From Varroa destructor (taxonomy: Eukaryota; Arthropoda; Arachnida; Mesostigmata; Varroidae): a stretch of DNA of 64,000 bases. The stretch is from positions 36,214,105 to 36,278,104 of the forward strand of contig NW_019211457.1 in NCBI RefSeq assembly GCF_002443255.2, given 5' to 3'. Positions 12,115-25,000 of the stretch are shown here, piece by piece. Numbering within the stretch: position 1 is the stretch's first letter; each line of letters starts with the position of its first letter. The position numbers and the translations under genes were made by a program. The notes below the pieces were generated by a model that searched no databases, had not been told where the DNA came from, and saw only the letters and a program-made list of their open reading frames with translations.

Positions 12115-15100
12115 GTAAGTCCCGTGGACTCCGAGCATACGAAAAGGCGATGCATTTGTAGAGAAGTTGGTGCTTAATTGTCAACCTCATTTATTTTCTG
12201 CTCCGTCTGGGTCGCGCCGTTTCGATGGCGTTGCCCTTGGTTGTTCTGGAGTCACAGTGTCGCGCTAATAATAGACTGAACTATTGTCTAAACAGCACCG
12301 CAAGACAGGACGAGGTATAGGTTGAAATGGAGGCAACAACATGAATCATAAGGAAATTTGAAAACAGGAGTAATACGATCCATGTTGTTTTCTATAAATA
12401 ACTTGTGCTTAAAAAATGAAGAAGCGATGTATCCATAAAAAGTTTCTTTATTATCACCTTTAATAAATTTCAATCAAAATTTACATCGTAATGAACTTTT
12501 AGCATCGTTTAACATAACAACTAAAGAATAACGTGGCCTATATACTATATTAAGACATAATCGAAGATAGTCCGCGATTTATTAAACGTTATCTTTTAGC
12601 GGTAGAAACATGTAGGTCGACACAAGCAGGTTCTATCTACCTATTTCATACGGTATACAATACTTGGTATTTTGGCAAATTAAACATATTAAGAACTGGA
12701 TTACACCTATAGTAGTTGCCTAATATTATAAGTGCACGATTGTGGAGCCCTCTGATTCTTAACTTTGGGAAGGGTCACGTAAGATGATAAATGAGGCCCG
12801 TGACTCGTAATACAACTTTTTCAAACCACTTTGCTTGTACCGCTACGTGTATGCGTGACTTTTCCACCGCATAGAAGCATGCCTATAAGTAATAGTTGCG
12901 TTTGAGTGTTTAGGGAGGAAGAGGCATATTGGATATTACTGATGCGACCGAAAGCACCGAGTTGAACGTCGGAGGGTACTGCTTAGGTCAACAAGAGGGA
13001 TTTCCGTTTGACGGTTGAATAATGGTTTCTGTTAGTTTGGTTTTTGATCAGTCTTGTCGTTGACCGTGTCATGCATACGTCTATAATAGAGCGAACGTAT
13101 GTCCGATGGTTTTTGTTGAAAATACAAAAAACTCAAATTGATAAGTTAAAAGTTCTAGGACTAACTGAAGATCTATTTAATAAAAATGTGTTACCTTTGA
13201 TTTTTCATGTAAACCTTCGTACGGCACATTTCCATGCGATCGGATTCGTTGCCATCATTACGATATTTAAGTTCTGTTGCCGAACATTATCGATATCCAA
13301 CCTGTTCGACCCTTGTGTGGTGGCTCATACCTCACAGATCTTTGGCTTTTTTTTCCCTTTTCTATAAAGTACAACTATCAGTCCGGTAATCTCAACTTAT
13401 ACCACCGGATATTTATAGCCGGAGAGAATGTGTCCCGATGATGCGGGTAAAATATCATTATTTCTTTCTCTGAATACGCTGTATGCCAAATGGAGACCTT
13501 ATTTCCCCCCTTATCATATCTATTAAAGCGCAAAAAGTTCAAACCGCTATGCTGATTTCTAGTACGTTGCTTCATTATTAGGAACTTCGAATTTAAATGA
13601 AAATGTCTAAAAATTTATGAAAGTATGCATTCGAAACTTAATTGGCGCGTGACACGAAATGTGAATAATTTAGATGCAGAAGTTATAACGCTTATCTTAG
13701 TGCTTTATGACAATGCAAATGATAAACTTATGTTTTATCATATCTGGAAAATTTAATCTTTTCATTATCTTCCAAGTACGATTGTGCTTCTGAGTAAGCT
13801 TCGTATGCGTTGAAATTGTCTTAAAAACGGAGAGGCAATTCCATTTGGACAGCAAACTTTACTGTAGTATAATATGATGTTTGTTTACTACGATGGCTAG
13901 GGGCATCACCGGAATTTTCCTTGAACCCCAGTTTAGGTCCTCCGAGAGCTCATACAAATCGATGCGGTCTTCATCGTCCATATTTGCTAATAAGGCCATA
14001 ATTGCCATATTTCTATTATCCTACGATAGATGTGAAACAGAATTGTTTGCTGGCAGAAGGAATACTGACGACCACACTCAACACGAGAAAACCCAAATTA
14101 AACGAGGGAGAAACAGCTTTTTTGTACCTTCACCCAGTGTTTCATTCACCTCTTTAACATAAACGTTTGGCATATACGCCTACGAGATCGCAAGGACTAA
14201 AGAAGCTATTGGGTACGGTACTGCTCACTTAATTTGATGATACTTGCGGTAATGATATGTATACTGTATGATAATAGTAATTATTATACAGATTTCCTTA
14301 GTTTCAAACGATTCCATTGCATACGTGTTAAAATGATCTACTAACTTATTATCGAGACGGATTTCATTTGTTGCACGAAAAGCATTTGTTGATAAACCAG
14401 GCCATACGTGTACAAAGAGTGATTATTTTTTTGGGTCACCAATTCATGATGTGTAAAAAAATGCCGAAATACCGAATACGACAGCCCACGAACAGAACGT
14501 GCCAGTAATAGGACTGCCCTACATATTACTCCGTAGTACAATCGTATAGCAGTGGGAAGGTTTAAGACCAGCTTTCGAAAAGCGGAACACACAAGGTACG
14601 AAGGCGAAGTACGAAAAAGATTACAAGCGACAGAGGCAGGCCCTCGATTTGATCGTCGCTCACCTCGGCGATGTGCATGCTCCGTATCTTCTCCCATAGT
14701 TTGAAATGGTAATGAAGAATAATTAAAAAATATGAAATTAATATTCACACCCGTTCAATATTCGAGTGTCACCCTGACAAATAATCGCACACATAGGCAT
14801 CAGGCGGCTATGAGGTCGACAACAAACGGCGGCGGCGCAACAAAAACTACGATACATTCTACAGGCTTCGCGATAGAGCACACACACCCAGGTCCAGTTA
14901 AGCCCTAAATGACTTTCTAATATATAAATAAACTCTAAAATTAATACTCGACATTGGAATGACATGCGTAGCTTATATAAACAGAAGACTCATCAGTTCT
15001 CTAGTAGGCTATACTCCAACCCGAGATGTACATGTAATTCACGCTGAAATCTACATATGCTCGTCCCTGAGCGAAATTTGATTATGTAATGTTTGCTGAG

Positions 15101-15857
15101 AGCTATTGAAGACGTCCGTTACAACTGGTAGGATTGTCCTGAAGTGTGCATTCATAACATCAAAGCTTAGCTTCAGAGATGATGAGTTGACGCTACTCTC
15201 TGTCCACATTTTTCAGAATTTATATTCGAGCAACACTTGTGTTTCAATGATTCTTCACAGCAGAATATGGCGTTTAATCATAATATAGAAGCTCATCTTA
15301 ATCGAGAGGATAGACAAAATGGGTTGTCCTTTACTACTGGTACTAATGTCGTCAGGCAGACAGTTGGCTCCCAGCACGAAACGAAGTATCTACGCTTGAA
15401 CTTGAATCGCTATTATTACGTAGTCCTTAACACGTTACCGACTGGGCGATCAGTACAGACGTGCGCTGTGTTTGCTACTGTTGAGCTGAAGTCAGCCTCT
15501 ATATTTCTAGCTTTACGTCCGCTATCGTCGTTAGGCATCCCGTCGGACGATTGGCTCTTAGCACAAAATAAAGCTTCGGACTTCGACTACAACGTGTTCC
15601 TGAGGTCGGCAGGCAAATACGAGGTGACAGCCTAAATCGACCTGGATAATAGTAGTGGTTTTGTATTGACTCGCGCATCGATACTGCTTCGGTAAACGCC
15701 ACCGTGATTGTGATAGTACCGTTACAGAGCGGCGACGATGCGGTTCGTCGTTATTCGATTTGGTGAAATTATTCAGCTTACTATTTGTTTGCATGATAAA
15801 AGGCGAAATCCCATTTAAATTAATCCGAGCTACGACCTATACTATTTTATTACTCAC
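12115..15857. other. Unassigned DNA with only chance-length frames
   Basis: The longest frames here are a minus-strand one at 14341-14748 that begins with GTG and a plus-strand one at 15237-15635 that begins with TTG. Both have lengths expected by chance in this much DNA. They lack splice context and recognisable domains and are not called. No RNA genes or repeats of note. Confidence 0.45.
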
Positions 15858-15939
15858 CTCTTTATTTCAATATGGAGCCTATTTTTTAGCATTCTATTAG
15901 AGTAAGTAATAGACCTAACAGATTCCCCTTTCGACACGA
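15858..15939 (-). CDS. Candidate exon ending at AAAGAG|GTGAGT
   Basis: A strong minus-strand donor (GAG|GTGAGT) ends a frame open for about 46 codons. Within it an ATG with A at -3 gives MLKNRLHIEIK before the donor, which leaves phase 2. Alternatively the exon may be internal, starting after a CAG at about 15940 and reading through VVSKGESVRSITYSNR into the same Met. The product is basic and unrecognised. Evidence is the donor plus the open frame only; the acceptor has no good pyrimidine tract. Confidence 0.22.
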
Positions 15940-17296
15940 CTGCTCGGATGGCTTCGTTACACGATTGTTCGTTCCGCCTCGCGTAGTTTAAACATTATTA
16001 AGTGCATTTTTGTTGCTTTGCAGCGGTAAGCGATAGGAAGCACCTTCAACTGCCCCAGTGAACTAGCCGCAATTCCAAAGCGCTCGAATCGTACGCCCAC
16101 CCACATATCGAGGTTGCTTGTCAGTTATATCTACTGTCTATTGCATCGACAACAACTAGCGTAGTGCCCATCAGACACCAAGTATTAGGCAAGGATTATT
16201 AAACCTTCGTTTGCCGTCAGCGTTCTGAGCCTTTTCACAAGGTAGCAGCCTTCGTTGCCCCTAGATAATAAGCGTTAGCAAAATTAACCTTATAAATGTG
16301 TAGCGTTGACCGAATCTACACAGCAGCTACTCAGCGTATGAAATTTTCCCTTGGAAAAAAATCTATCTTTGGTAGGTATGAAAGAGAACTCGGCGTTTAG
16401 TCTCCAAAGAATGGAGAAGCTGTTTGGGAATCTGAGCTTTATATACCGATGAAAAGGGTCTACAGCACTAGCAATTTCGGCGTCCTATTTTTTTCTTCTT
16501 TACATCAATGGCCAACCAGAGCGGATCTCCCCTAAATCGGCACTGAAGCAAGCAAGCAAGCAAGAGAGAGATGACGCGCAGTTATATGTGAATAGTATAA
16601 AAGAATAAGGTCGCAATGGTTGGAAATGCAAAAGACATTCTCTGAACGACTATAGGTTTTCACATCCGAAATGTAATAACGTGCGTGCACTCTCTTGATG
16701 AATGGCGGGCTAACGATATGACTTCACAAAGGAGCTACGTATAGTGTAATACAATTTAAATCGGTGAAGTATATCACGAAAATGAAGTTGTGCTTATAGA
16801 AGTTTGGCCATTGAAATATCTTGTTGTGAGTCTACAACACTGAGTGAAATTCAATTTCGAATACGATAGATTGCGATCGTCATATACGTATAAGGACCCG
16901 AATTTCTCTCTATATAGCCACTAATGCCGGGTTTTAGCAAACACTTGCCAGCAGTTAGTGCGAAGTACAATAACGGCAGCGTAAAACTTGTCCATAAAGC
17001 CGTTATCAAACTCTGCGAAAGACAATCAACAGAAAACACGGTACTTCTATAGTATGTTTCCCCTATTACAGGCCAAAAGTCAACAGGATATTTTCACCGC
17101 ATTTTAACGCTTCATCTTCGTGAAGTCAACGACTGTTTGGTGAAGCCGTACAGGCGAGATTTCTGCGAGCGTTCAATGATATGCTAACGTACGTCTGAAA
17201 CATTCAAAAGCACAAAGCTAATTTAGTCACTACTCGTCATCAAGGTTTCTTCCTCCCCTATAGGAGCAAGGATTTCTAATATGACTAGCACACTAC
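15940..17296. other. Unassigned DNA
   Basis: A good acceptor-like site (TTTTTGTTGCTTTGCAG) ends at 16023 on the plus strand. In phase 1 it would open a 12-codon terminal exon ending in TGA, too short to call. A tetranucleotide AAGC run is listed separately. Nothing else is supportable. Confidence 0.4.
16547..16570. repeat. (AAGC)n followed by (GA)n microsatellite
   Basis: Four AAGC units run into a short GA repeat. Confidence 0.85.
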
Positions 17297-17542
17297 CTCT
17301 TTTTTGCACGATGTTTGGGCTGCCGTTACCCCTTCAGTAAGTTCCGTGACTGCTGCTGTTGTTATCACAAACCCCTTTGGCCGTGGACGACACAAGCCAT
17401 TTACCAAAAGTTTATTGACATTCTCCTCGTGCTTGCACGCTTCCCATGCTGCTTGCGTTTCGCCTAATGTTGCTTGGATTGCTGTTAAGACTTGTCGTTG
17501 TACAGCACTCAATTGCGTCGGCATTCGGTCTGTCTCGGCCAT
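17297..17542 (-). CDS. Candidate first coding exon, helical protein
   Basis: A true ATG opens an 85-codon minus-strand frame beginning MAETDRMPTQLSAVQRQVL. It is rich in Ala, Gln, Glu, Val and Leu with helix-like spacing through about residue 50, then RPRPKG, then an Ala/Thr/Val-rich end. Near the end lies AAGAG|GTAGTG, a moderate donor that would splice out before the TAG at 17285-17287. The amino-acid balance looks like a soluble coiled or helical protein. The opposite strand is also open at the same place, so chance is a real alternative. No family recognised, and no neighbouring exon joined. Confidence 0.28.
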
Positions 17543-20500
17543 TAGGAGTCAAAAATAGGAGGTTTAAACACTGCGTCCGATTTTATATTCACTGACAGAT
17601 ATCTGCAATTTATCTATAGGGTTGCTTCAACGGATGCCTCAATTCGAATCTGTTCAAAATGAAGTTAAACAGGGTAATTTGCAGCTGGGTTCCACATATT
17701 TCAGGGCAACTTCTTGAAGAGGATCTTTCGCATTCGACAGTTAAGCTGATTTAGCGTACAAGAAGCGTTCAGATTGTTGTTTCGAAATCATTATTTCTTA
17801 GGATAGATTGGAACGTAAATTTACCTGGCAACGATCCGCCTGAGTGACATGGTAGACATATGTTTCGCTCATTGTAGGCGGTATAGAAAGTACGCAGTCT
17901 ACGGTGTATATATACCGTTTAGATACCGCATATATATACATCGTTACGGTCTACATCAATGATCCTATGCTTTTCTGGCGCTAATTCTATATAAGGGTAA
18001 GCTCTTGTTCGAATAAAGAGCCGATACCAGTATGTCGTCACTATGGTTGACGCCAGCGAAAGGAGTGCAACTGTCAATGCCGAAAAGCTATTGGTTCAAA
18101 AGTGAACGAAGTGGTCGGTTAAAATGCAGAGCGAATCCTTGCTGTGGCTTCGATGTGCAGACAAAGTTGTCCCCAAAACTACGATTTCTAAACCTGACGC
18201 TTGCAGAAAATGTAGAAAATGAACGCAAGCCTCACAGCCAAGGGAAGTTCCGGTTCGAACAAGTAGAACGTGGGACGCAACGTTACAACGACGACACAAC
18301 ACTATTGTTAATAGTCGCGCGACCTCGTTGGAATGAACCGTAAATGATTATCAACAGGGATTTATCTCGTCTCTAGAGGATTGGAGAGGAGACCGCGGAC
18401 TGCCTCAGGCCGTATAATGGGACGCATACGCGGGTATCGCGGTGGAATGCTACGACCCGTACCAAGGTTTCCAGGAATTTCTGTCGCTCTTGCCGTCTAA
18501 GGACGAAATGTTTCTCAAATGGATAGCACTTGTGTTGACACTAGTGCGTATTCATTGTATTTGTAATAGATCAAAGAACAGTTTTAATAGATGAATAAGT
18601 ATTATTCAAGGAAGTGACTAAGGTTGCAGTTCTGGTTCCTATTAGTCAGGACATCCTCTATCGCTCATACGATTGCGAGCCAGGCCTGTATAGAAGACGG
18701 CTTGTCGCCTGATGGCACAATGTTTTCCGGACGAAAAAATTTTGGTTAAGGCATGTAAGCACGCACATGGCTACAAAAATTGCAAGCCAGCGGGGAACGC
18801 TACAACAGTACGGCCCTTTTTCCATATCGACAACAGATCTGCGAACCCACCGCTGATAAAACGTGACCATTCACCCTATTAAGCAGAGGAAATAAGCGAG
18901 ATCATGATAAATACTACCTGGGCAACAAAATGTACCTCTGAACTACGTAAAGCGTTGTTGGGGCCCAATATCGCGAAGAGGTTTCGAATGGGCAGCGTTA
19001 CGTTGGATCCACTGGGCGCCAGAAGATACCAGCTGCGGGGTAGGAACGTCTGGAAAAATGTGGCTAGGCTGTTAAAACCATTGTTAATTCAATAATTTTG
19101 TGTATGTACTTTAGAGTAAATCTAAGTAGCTTTCCCTATTTCGAACAAGATACTTTTGGGCTACTCGACCCGAGTGACATTTCAGCTGACCTTCGTACGT
19201 CTAAACTAAAACCTGACTTTATGCTACTTCTGCCATTCCGTATATTCCTGTAATTTCTATGAAATAAAAAAAACATGTAATGATCACGTTATATTGATTT
19301 AAGAATATTTTACGGGGTCGATTTTGCATTGCAACGATGGTTATTTGCGAGTGAAACGAATTATCCGTATTTAAACAAAAATTTCGGGTACTTAATGCAA
19401 TATGACGTAATAAGGAGTCTTTTTTACTGGATTTCATCACATTATTATTTCGGATGGTTGTTGTACAAGCGTCACCAGATAACGTAATACCTAGGAAGAT
19501 GAGTATTAGCGTACTTTATGCAATGTATGGACAAAAATGACACTGTTCAAGTTGCTTGATTTATTATTAAATATATATATTTTACCTAGAATCTTATAAA
19601 GAATAAAGTATATAATTCCTTTGACAATTTGAGATTTCCACACGTTTCATGAAAAGTCGCTAGTTGAAAGATTTTTTTCTTTATTGTTCGGCACTTGCCA
19701 ACGGCACAGACTATACGAGAGGTGCCTTTCCTAACATCTGCGATATTGCATTGAAGATCTCGGCTTACGCAGATCTGGCTGAATAGAGTATCGCTGCAAC
19801 AGCTGCAGGCAGCCTGCTCGTAGTAGTAGGCTTCCAGAGCATGCGTGCTACACTGCTAGATGAACCAGCATCTACCTTGTTGGAGTCGATTAACGAGGCC
19901 AATAAAAAGGCCGTCCTTGCTGGTTTTCTTCTGTCAGATTGTTTTATTTAGATATTAGTTTCACATAAAATGTCCTGCGCAGCGTGGACATACGTAGGTT
20001 ATTCGTGTTAAATAGAAAGACACGCACACACCTTCGAGACCACTTGGCAGTACCCACAAAATATTGATTCATGAATAAAAACTGACAACGATAGTTCTTT
20101 TTGATTCGGATTTGTTTCACAACAACGAACGCCTCTTCATCTTTATTTACTCTATTCGCATCAAAAACCTCTTTTGTTCTTCTATGTTATTCCTGTTTGA
20201 GGCCGTCGTAATTCCTTTGAGTCCAAATCAGAGTTCTTACAAATGTCTATAAGAAACCCTCGCAGGCTCATTCCGGCAGGTTCGTACATACTACGACCGT
20301 CAGTTGGGCGTCGAGCCCGACAGCGACGACCGGCAAGGAAAGAATGTCTAAGTTTAATCCCACAAAAATAGAAATTCTTTCCTCATCTGTTTTTTTCCCT
20401 CTTCCCATATATCTCTTTTGTATTTCCCTGTTCGCTACGAGCCGCTTTCCCTACAGGCTTCCGCATTTCCTGTGAGAACGGCTGGGACGGACGACGCCGC

Positions 20501-22197
20501 GCACCAGACTGGTGGTTAGTTGTCGACTTCTGCCGCGTTCGCTGGGACGAATACTGCTATGCGGCGGAGGCCGGCCTGTATACGTGTTCGACACCTTCTG
20601 AGCACACGCACGGCGATAAGCTGGACAAAAACAGGCAGCATGACAGACGTTTCCACCTAGACGCCTCCATATCCTGACATCTGTCGTTGCATCTTTGTAT
20701 TTGTCGTGCTCGTTGTTGCGGTTCGAACAGATAGTGCAGCAGTGGTAACAGCGACCTAAGACCTGTGGGAATAAAAGATGGACCTCTGCCAGGTCAACAC
20801 CTGGGTTTTCCAAGTGCTGCTGCGTGAGCTTCCGACGCGGAGAGACGCAAACTATTGTTACCAATGTCCAAGTAACGGATTTGTTGCTTCGCTACCCGGC
20901 CATCTCTAGACTGCATTCTATAATACGCGTATCTACCTGGCCGTTACACTACAAATCATTGTCGGCACCGGCAACTTTGAACTTAGATTTTACAATACAG
21001 GTTTATGTTGATGTTGAATTACGCGTTCGACGATGATGGTGTTAATAAACAAAAAACCAAGAATTACGCTTCATTTCTACATTAGTAAAACTAGTTCAGC
21101 TGTCGTTAAAAGCTGAGGTTATAAAAGTTATGAGCACACCTTTCCAGCACGTTTTGTAAACCTAGTCATATTGTTATTACGACAATCCGATGGTCGACGC
21201 GATAACACCATTGGATTTGATATTAATAAACGGAATACATTGAAGTAAAAATTAGAAGCATTATATTTAATATAAAAGTCTAAACGAACTGCTAAGGAAG
21301 CAAATATTTTGCAGTTAAGCATACATCGAGCCGCCGCAAATGAGAACAGAATCTACCATCTTCTTTTCCATTTTTCCAGTCGTTTGATCCTTTCAATATA
21401 TTTTGTAAGGGTATGCCAATAATAATACTACATTGTACCTTTGATGTGTTGGATCATTGTGCCACCTGACTTCAGTCTGTATTGGCGGATGGCAAAATTA
21501 GGTTCTGTGAGCTAACTTTTTTTGTTGGCTGCCCACCAGTCTGTCCGCTGTGTGACTTGTACTCTACGTACATACCCTCTTTACTTGGCTATCGAGGCTG
21601 AGTCGAATTGGCGGGAAGGATAACCGAGTAGGGTAGCCATAGGCCATGTGATGTCGTAGCAAGCCAGACAAGGCAGGGGAGAAAAAGTCATCAGCAAAGC
21701 CCCGTATCTCCCATCGGTGTGATCGAATTCTCTTTGTCGAATCATCAGATCCACATGAGAACAGTTCTTCTTGCTTTGTTTCTTTTCGTTGAGTGTCCCA
21801 TGACTTCGTCACTTTTGGCGGACAGGCGCCAACATAACGGCCTTTCCTCTCATTCTCCCGTTCATTCACTTTCTCCCCCTTCTCCTTCTTTTTTGGGAAG
21901 TAAGCCCTAGTGGGACGACATGGGGCAAAAAAAAGAACAAAAACGCAACGCCTTAGGCAGGTTTTACGCAACGGTATTTGGCTAAGACCAGCCAAGTGCT
22001 TGAGTATAAATTGATTGGCTGGAATTTGTTAAAACTATCTTCAATAAAGCGCTACAAGGCTACATAGAAATATGTGGGTATTAGCTTTTGTGTTTAGACA
22101 TAGGGCAGCGGAGCGGCGTGGCGAAGCGGAATACGCGAATACGACAGAGATAAATAAGGGCGTTCTCGAGAGCTCTATGAAGTTCACATCATGAAGC
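17543..22197. other. Unassigned stretch
   Basis: No supportable gene. Features noticed: near-palindromic TA-rich sequence around 17903-17945; a plus-strand ATG frame at 18032-18343 (103 codons) with a weak start context and no domain; and a more GC-rich patch at 20450-20870, open on the minus strand for 137 codons but Cys/Arg-rich and not protein-like. Another stop-poor patch at 21560-21995 is Lys/Arg/Pro-rich and also unconvincing. Confidence 0.4.
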
Positions 22198-22259
22198 AGA
22201 TTTATATAAATTTACAACGATTACAATTTATAAATAAGATTTATATAAATTTACAACGA
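22198..22259. repeat. Exact 23-bp direct repeat, period 39
   Basis: The 23-nt unit beginning AGATTTATATAAATTTAC is present without mismatch at 22198-22220 and again at 22237-22259. The 16 bases between them are AT-rich. It contains the palindrome TTTATATAAA. Short-range slippage or a tiny tandem duplication explains it most simply. Confidence 0.9.
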
Positions 22260-22291
22260 CAAGCAGCGGAAGCGTAATTTGTTGTGTCTAG

Positions 22292-22373
22292 TGGTATTGG
22301 ATGAATGGAAGGTTAACGGCTGACGCAATTACAAAAGTCGAAAATGCTCATATGAGATCCTTTGAAAATGATG
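22292..22373 (+). CDS. Candidate exon with strong donor
   Basis: The frame follows an acceptor-like TTGTTGTGTCTAG and ends at GATG|GTAAGT, a strong donor: 82 nt, phase 0 in and phase 1 out. It begins WYWMNGRLTAD and ends RSFEND. The W-x-W-x-N-G pattern resembles the strand-C region of an immunoglobulin domain, but the conserved cysteines lie outside this piece, so this is only suggestive. An internal ATG would also allow a first exon. It lies on the same strand as the Ig exon, 16 kb upstream of it. Confidence 0.25.
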
Positions 22374-23693
22374 GTAAGTCCGTAATTGTTTAAACATTAC
22401 GATACTGAAAAATTATTTCACAAATTCTTTCGTAAGTAACACAAGCAAGAAGACTTGTTTTTTTTTAGCTAGTGTTTAGTTACTTAGTAGTTAGGACCTT
22501 CAGAGGTGTATCTACGACGCATAAGTTTCTGACTGATCTTATCATCGAATCAATAGCTTTCAAATAAGCTAGACAATGATAGATTATTGCTGAAGTGAAA
22601 GCTTTAAGACTGCTGAGAAAATGCCACCTCTGGAGATGCTATTCGAAGTCGTTGTTGCTATCAAGAAAAATGACGTTCTTAAAATTGTCAGCATGTCTTA
22701 ATGTCGTTTATATGATGTATATCTAAGAGTGTCAGCCTGATTTTGAAGTCTTTCTCATTTTGTAAATTATTCCCTAATATAGATACCGCTAAGAAGCGCG
22801 ATTGTTTTACACATGTGTACCAAAGGCTTAAATATGTTATAATATGAAAGGGCTTACTATTAGGCCTTTAGTAGATTTCATTCCACAAACTGCGTTATCT
22901 TGTGGCTAATTTCCTTCATATAATAACCCTCTTACGATTGTTACGGAATGCCTTGACGTCTCGGTTAAAGTATTTTCACGTACCTACGAAGTATCATCGT
23001 GCTAGATCCCTAGAGGCATAGTAACATATTGAATACCACTCGTAGTAATTTCAATAATCTTTGCAAATGCACCTACAAGGGCATGATCTAAGTAATGAGG
23101 AACACTTGCCAAATGATTGGATCGTACTAAATACAAATTGCATGTTTTTTTTTTTTTTTCAATACCAGGGCAATGTTGAAACATTATTATTAATATTAAT
23201 ACTACTTTTTCTAACTGTTTGACAGTATGTTTGTATGGTGAACTTCAAAGGGTAAATGGTAGATATAAGTATGGGTTGAAAATGCATTCCACCTATACCT
23301 AGCCATACACGGGTATAGTTATATCCATAACAAGTAGTACTACATAACTTGAATCCATAACAGTATAAGCTTACTTTTAAGTCAATGTAGAGCCAGCGAA
23401 AAAACGGTCAACCTACGAGTTATATCCACGAAATTGCGATATGCCAGGCATGTGTTGTCCAGCTAACGAAGCGATCGTGTAAGAAGTCTAAGGGACAAAC
23501 ATATACCTAGTCACGCGTATTCTCTGACGCGGAATAGAAATTCGTACCATCAAAACGAACCCCGTGTGCATATACACTAACCCACTATTCGCAGACAGCT
23601 CTCAACTTCTTCCTGGTTTAGTAATACCTTTTGGGCGGCTCTAGGTCTAAATAGTACTCCGCCACATACCAAGCCAGCTGCAGCGACATCTAA
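22374..23693. other. Unassigned AT-rich DNA
   Basis: No gene. Contains a T-run at about 23143-23159 and a TAATATTAATATTAAT tract near 23186. The sequence becomes more GC-rich from about 23590, just before the signal-peptide candidate, which would fit a 5' untranslated region or promoter. No specific promoter element is clear. Confidence 0.4.
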
Positions 23694-23805
23694 ATGCTGC
23701 TGCTGCTACTGGGATCTGCCACCTGGTGTTCCCTGCTGTTATTGGCCACCATCGTCATCGTCGTCGCAAAGTCTCCGCAGGACAGGCAGGCTAGCAAGCA
23801 ACGGG
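23694..23805 (+). CDS. Candidate signal-peptide exon
   Basis: The ATG, directly after an in-frame TAA, opens a short frame with a strong secretory leader. MLLLLLGSATWCSLLLLATI is followed by more Val/Ile and an Ala (residue 25) suited to signal-peptidase cleavage, then a basic, Gln-rich segment. Unspliced, the frame ends at 23849 after 51 residues. A GTAGTG donor at 23806 would instead leave phase 1 after residue 37. Phase 1 is the usual exit for signal-peptide exons and matches the Ig exon at 38691 on the same strand. The Leu run comes partly from a CTG repeat, so low-complexity chance is possible. If unspliced, a tiny secreted peptide with a KRR site would result. The start context is weak (T at -3). 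Confidence 0.38.
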
Positions 23806-23849
23806 GTAGTGCAAACCAGACCAAGCGGCGCCCACGCTACGTGGCATAA

Positions 23850-24374
23850 ACAAGTTCCACTATATCCTATTCTAGCTGAGCTACTCTAGGTACTGAAACT
23901 GCTTGCCATAGAACACTGCAGTGCTTGAGAAAGGAAAGCCAAGGAAAGCGAGTTAGCAACTCTCATGGGAAAGTTACTTGCTAACAACTGGCCGTCGCTA
24001 AGACTATCCATTTTAGCAGCGAGCATCCAGCTTCGCGGCAGCGGCGCGGGGATCGGATTCTCCAGGGATCGCTGGCGGAGCATTCACATCGAGCTGTTAT
24101 AGCCAGTAACCTGTATGTCCGTAGTGTGTAACCCAGAGCCTGGTCCAGAGGTGCGGGCCTACTAACCGACAGGCTCGTGAGTGCACCCCAACTAGTTATA
24201 CGTCTCTACTTCTGCAGTCTTTTAATCAAATTTGTTCTTTTTGAGCTTGCGGACTTACAAAGCTACGGGGGAAGGGGATGGAAAGGCGAAAAGGATCAGA
24301 GCGGTACAGCACTGCAGCCTAGGTTCGTTCGCCTGCCTCTACTTCTTTGACTGTCCGCTGTGACAGAGACCACG
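23850..24374. other. GC-richer unassigned stretch
   Basis: More GC-rich than its surroundings, and open in several frames on both strands (for example minus 23886-24083 from a true ATG). No splice-supported choice between strands is possible. Confidence 0.35.
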
Positions 24375-25000
24375 ATGGCTTGGCAGGGGTTTAAACGAGT
24401 CAGGCCCAAAGACCTGGTGAACATTCGGCACCATTGCAACTTTACTGGAGATTACGCATCCCATTGGGAACCTAAGATCCATAGATGCGAGAAGGTCTAT
24501 GATAACCACAATGTTTTAGCTCGGGAGTTCTTGGTCTCCATGATGAGAACTGCTAGCGGTGAAGAAAAACTACGTGTGTCTCCTCATTTGCGCTTGAACA
24601 TATACATTAGAAACATCTACACAACTGACAACAGTGAAGCGCGTTGAGCATGTAAATGATCTATATGAGGTCGATGCGTACGAGTTTGATAAACCATTCA
24701 GTAAAAGGGAATCAGCTTTAAACAGCCGTCAATCAAGAACTCTGCAATTGTCTCTCACGTCACACTTCCGCGCTACGAAAATACGTATTTTCACTGTGGA
24801 AAAATTTAAATTTGTTTGGAAATAAGTTTATTTTCTTACAAAGTGTGTGGGGTATGTATGCACTTTCAGAGCTGAATATCGTGTTTTTAACAGTGAATTG
24901 TAATACAAGTTGTTTATCAAAAAAAACTTCGCCCGGCTATTTGATGTATGTAAATGACTGGGGTAGACTTCATATAGCATACACACAAGAATCATTTTAA
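24375..25000 (+). pseudogene. Possible frameshifted coding remnant
   Basis: Three plus-strand open frames overlap end to end, each in the next frame: 24375-24647, 24634-24825 and 24812-25000. The first has a true ATG in a good context (ACGATGG) and reads MAWQGFKRVRPKDL. It later has a Cys, a Trp ten residues on, and a LRLNIYIRNIYTTDN segment. That last segment resembles the strand E-F part of a V-set Ig domain just before the expected second cysteine, where the frame breaks. This could be a decayed Ig-like coding sequence or chance overlap. I do not attempt to rejoin it. No splice sites support it as a live exon. Confidence 0.2.

Noticed and set aside
14341..14748. 135-codon minus-strand open frame
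   Set aside because: Begins at GTG, which an animal gene would not normally use; no domain or splice support; length expected by chance in 64 kb.
15237..15635. 132-codon plus-strand open frame
   Set aside because: Begins at TTG, no recognisable domain, Tyr/Ser-rich without structure; likely chance.
20451..20864. 137-codon minus-strand frame
   Set aside because: Cys- and Arg-rich without order, GC-rich so stops are rarer; starts at GTG or later; no domain.
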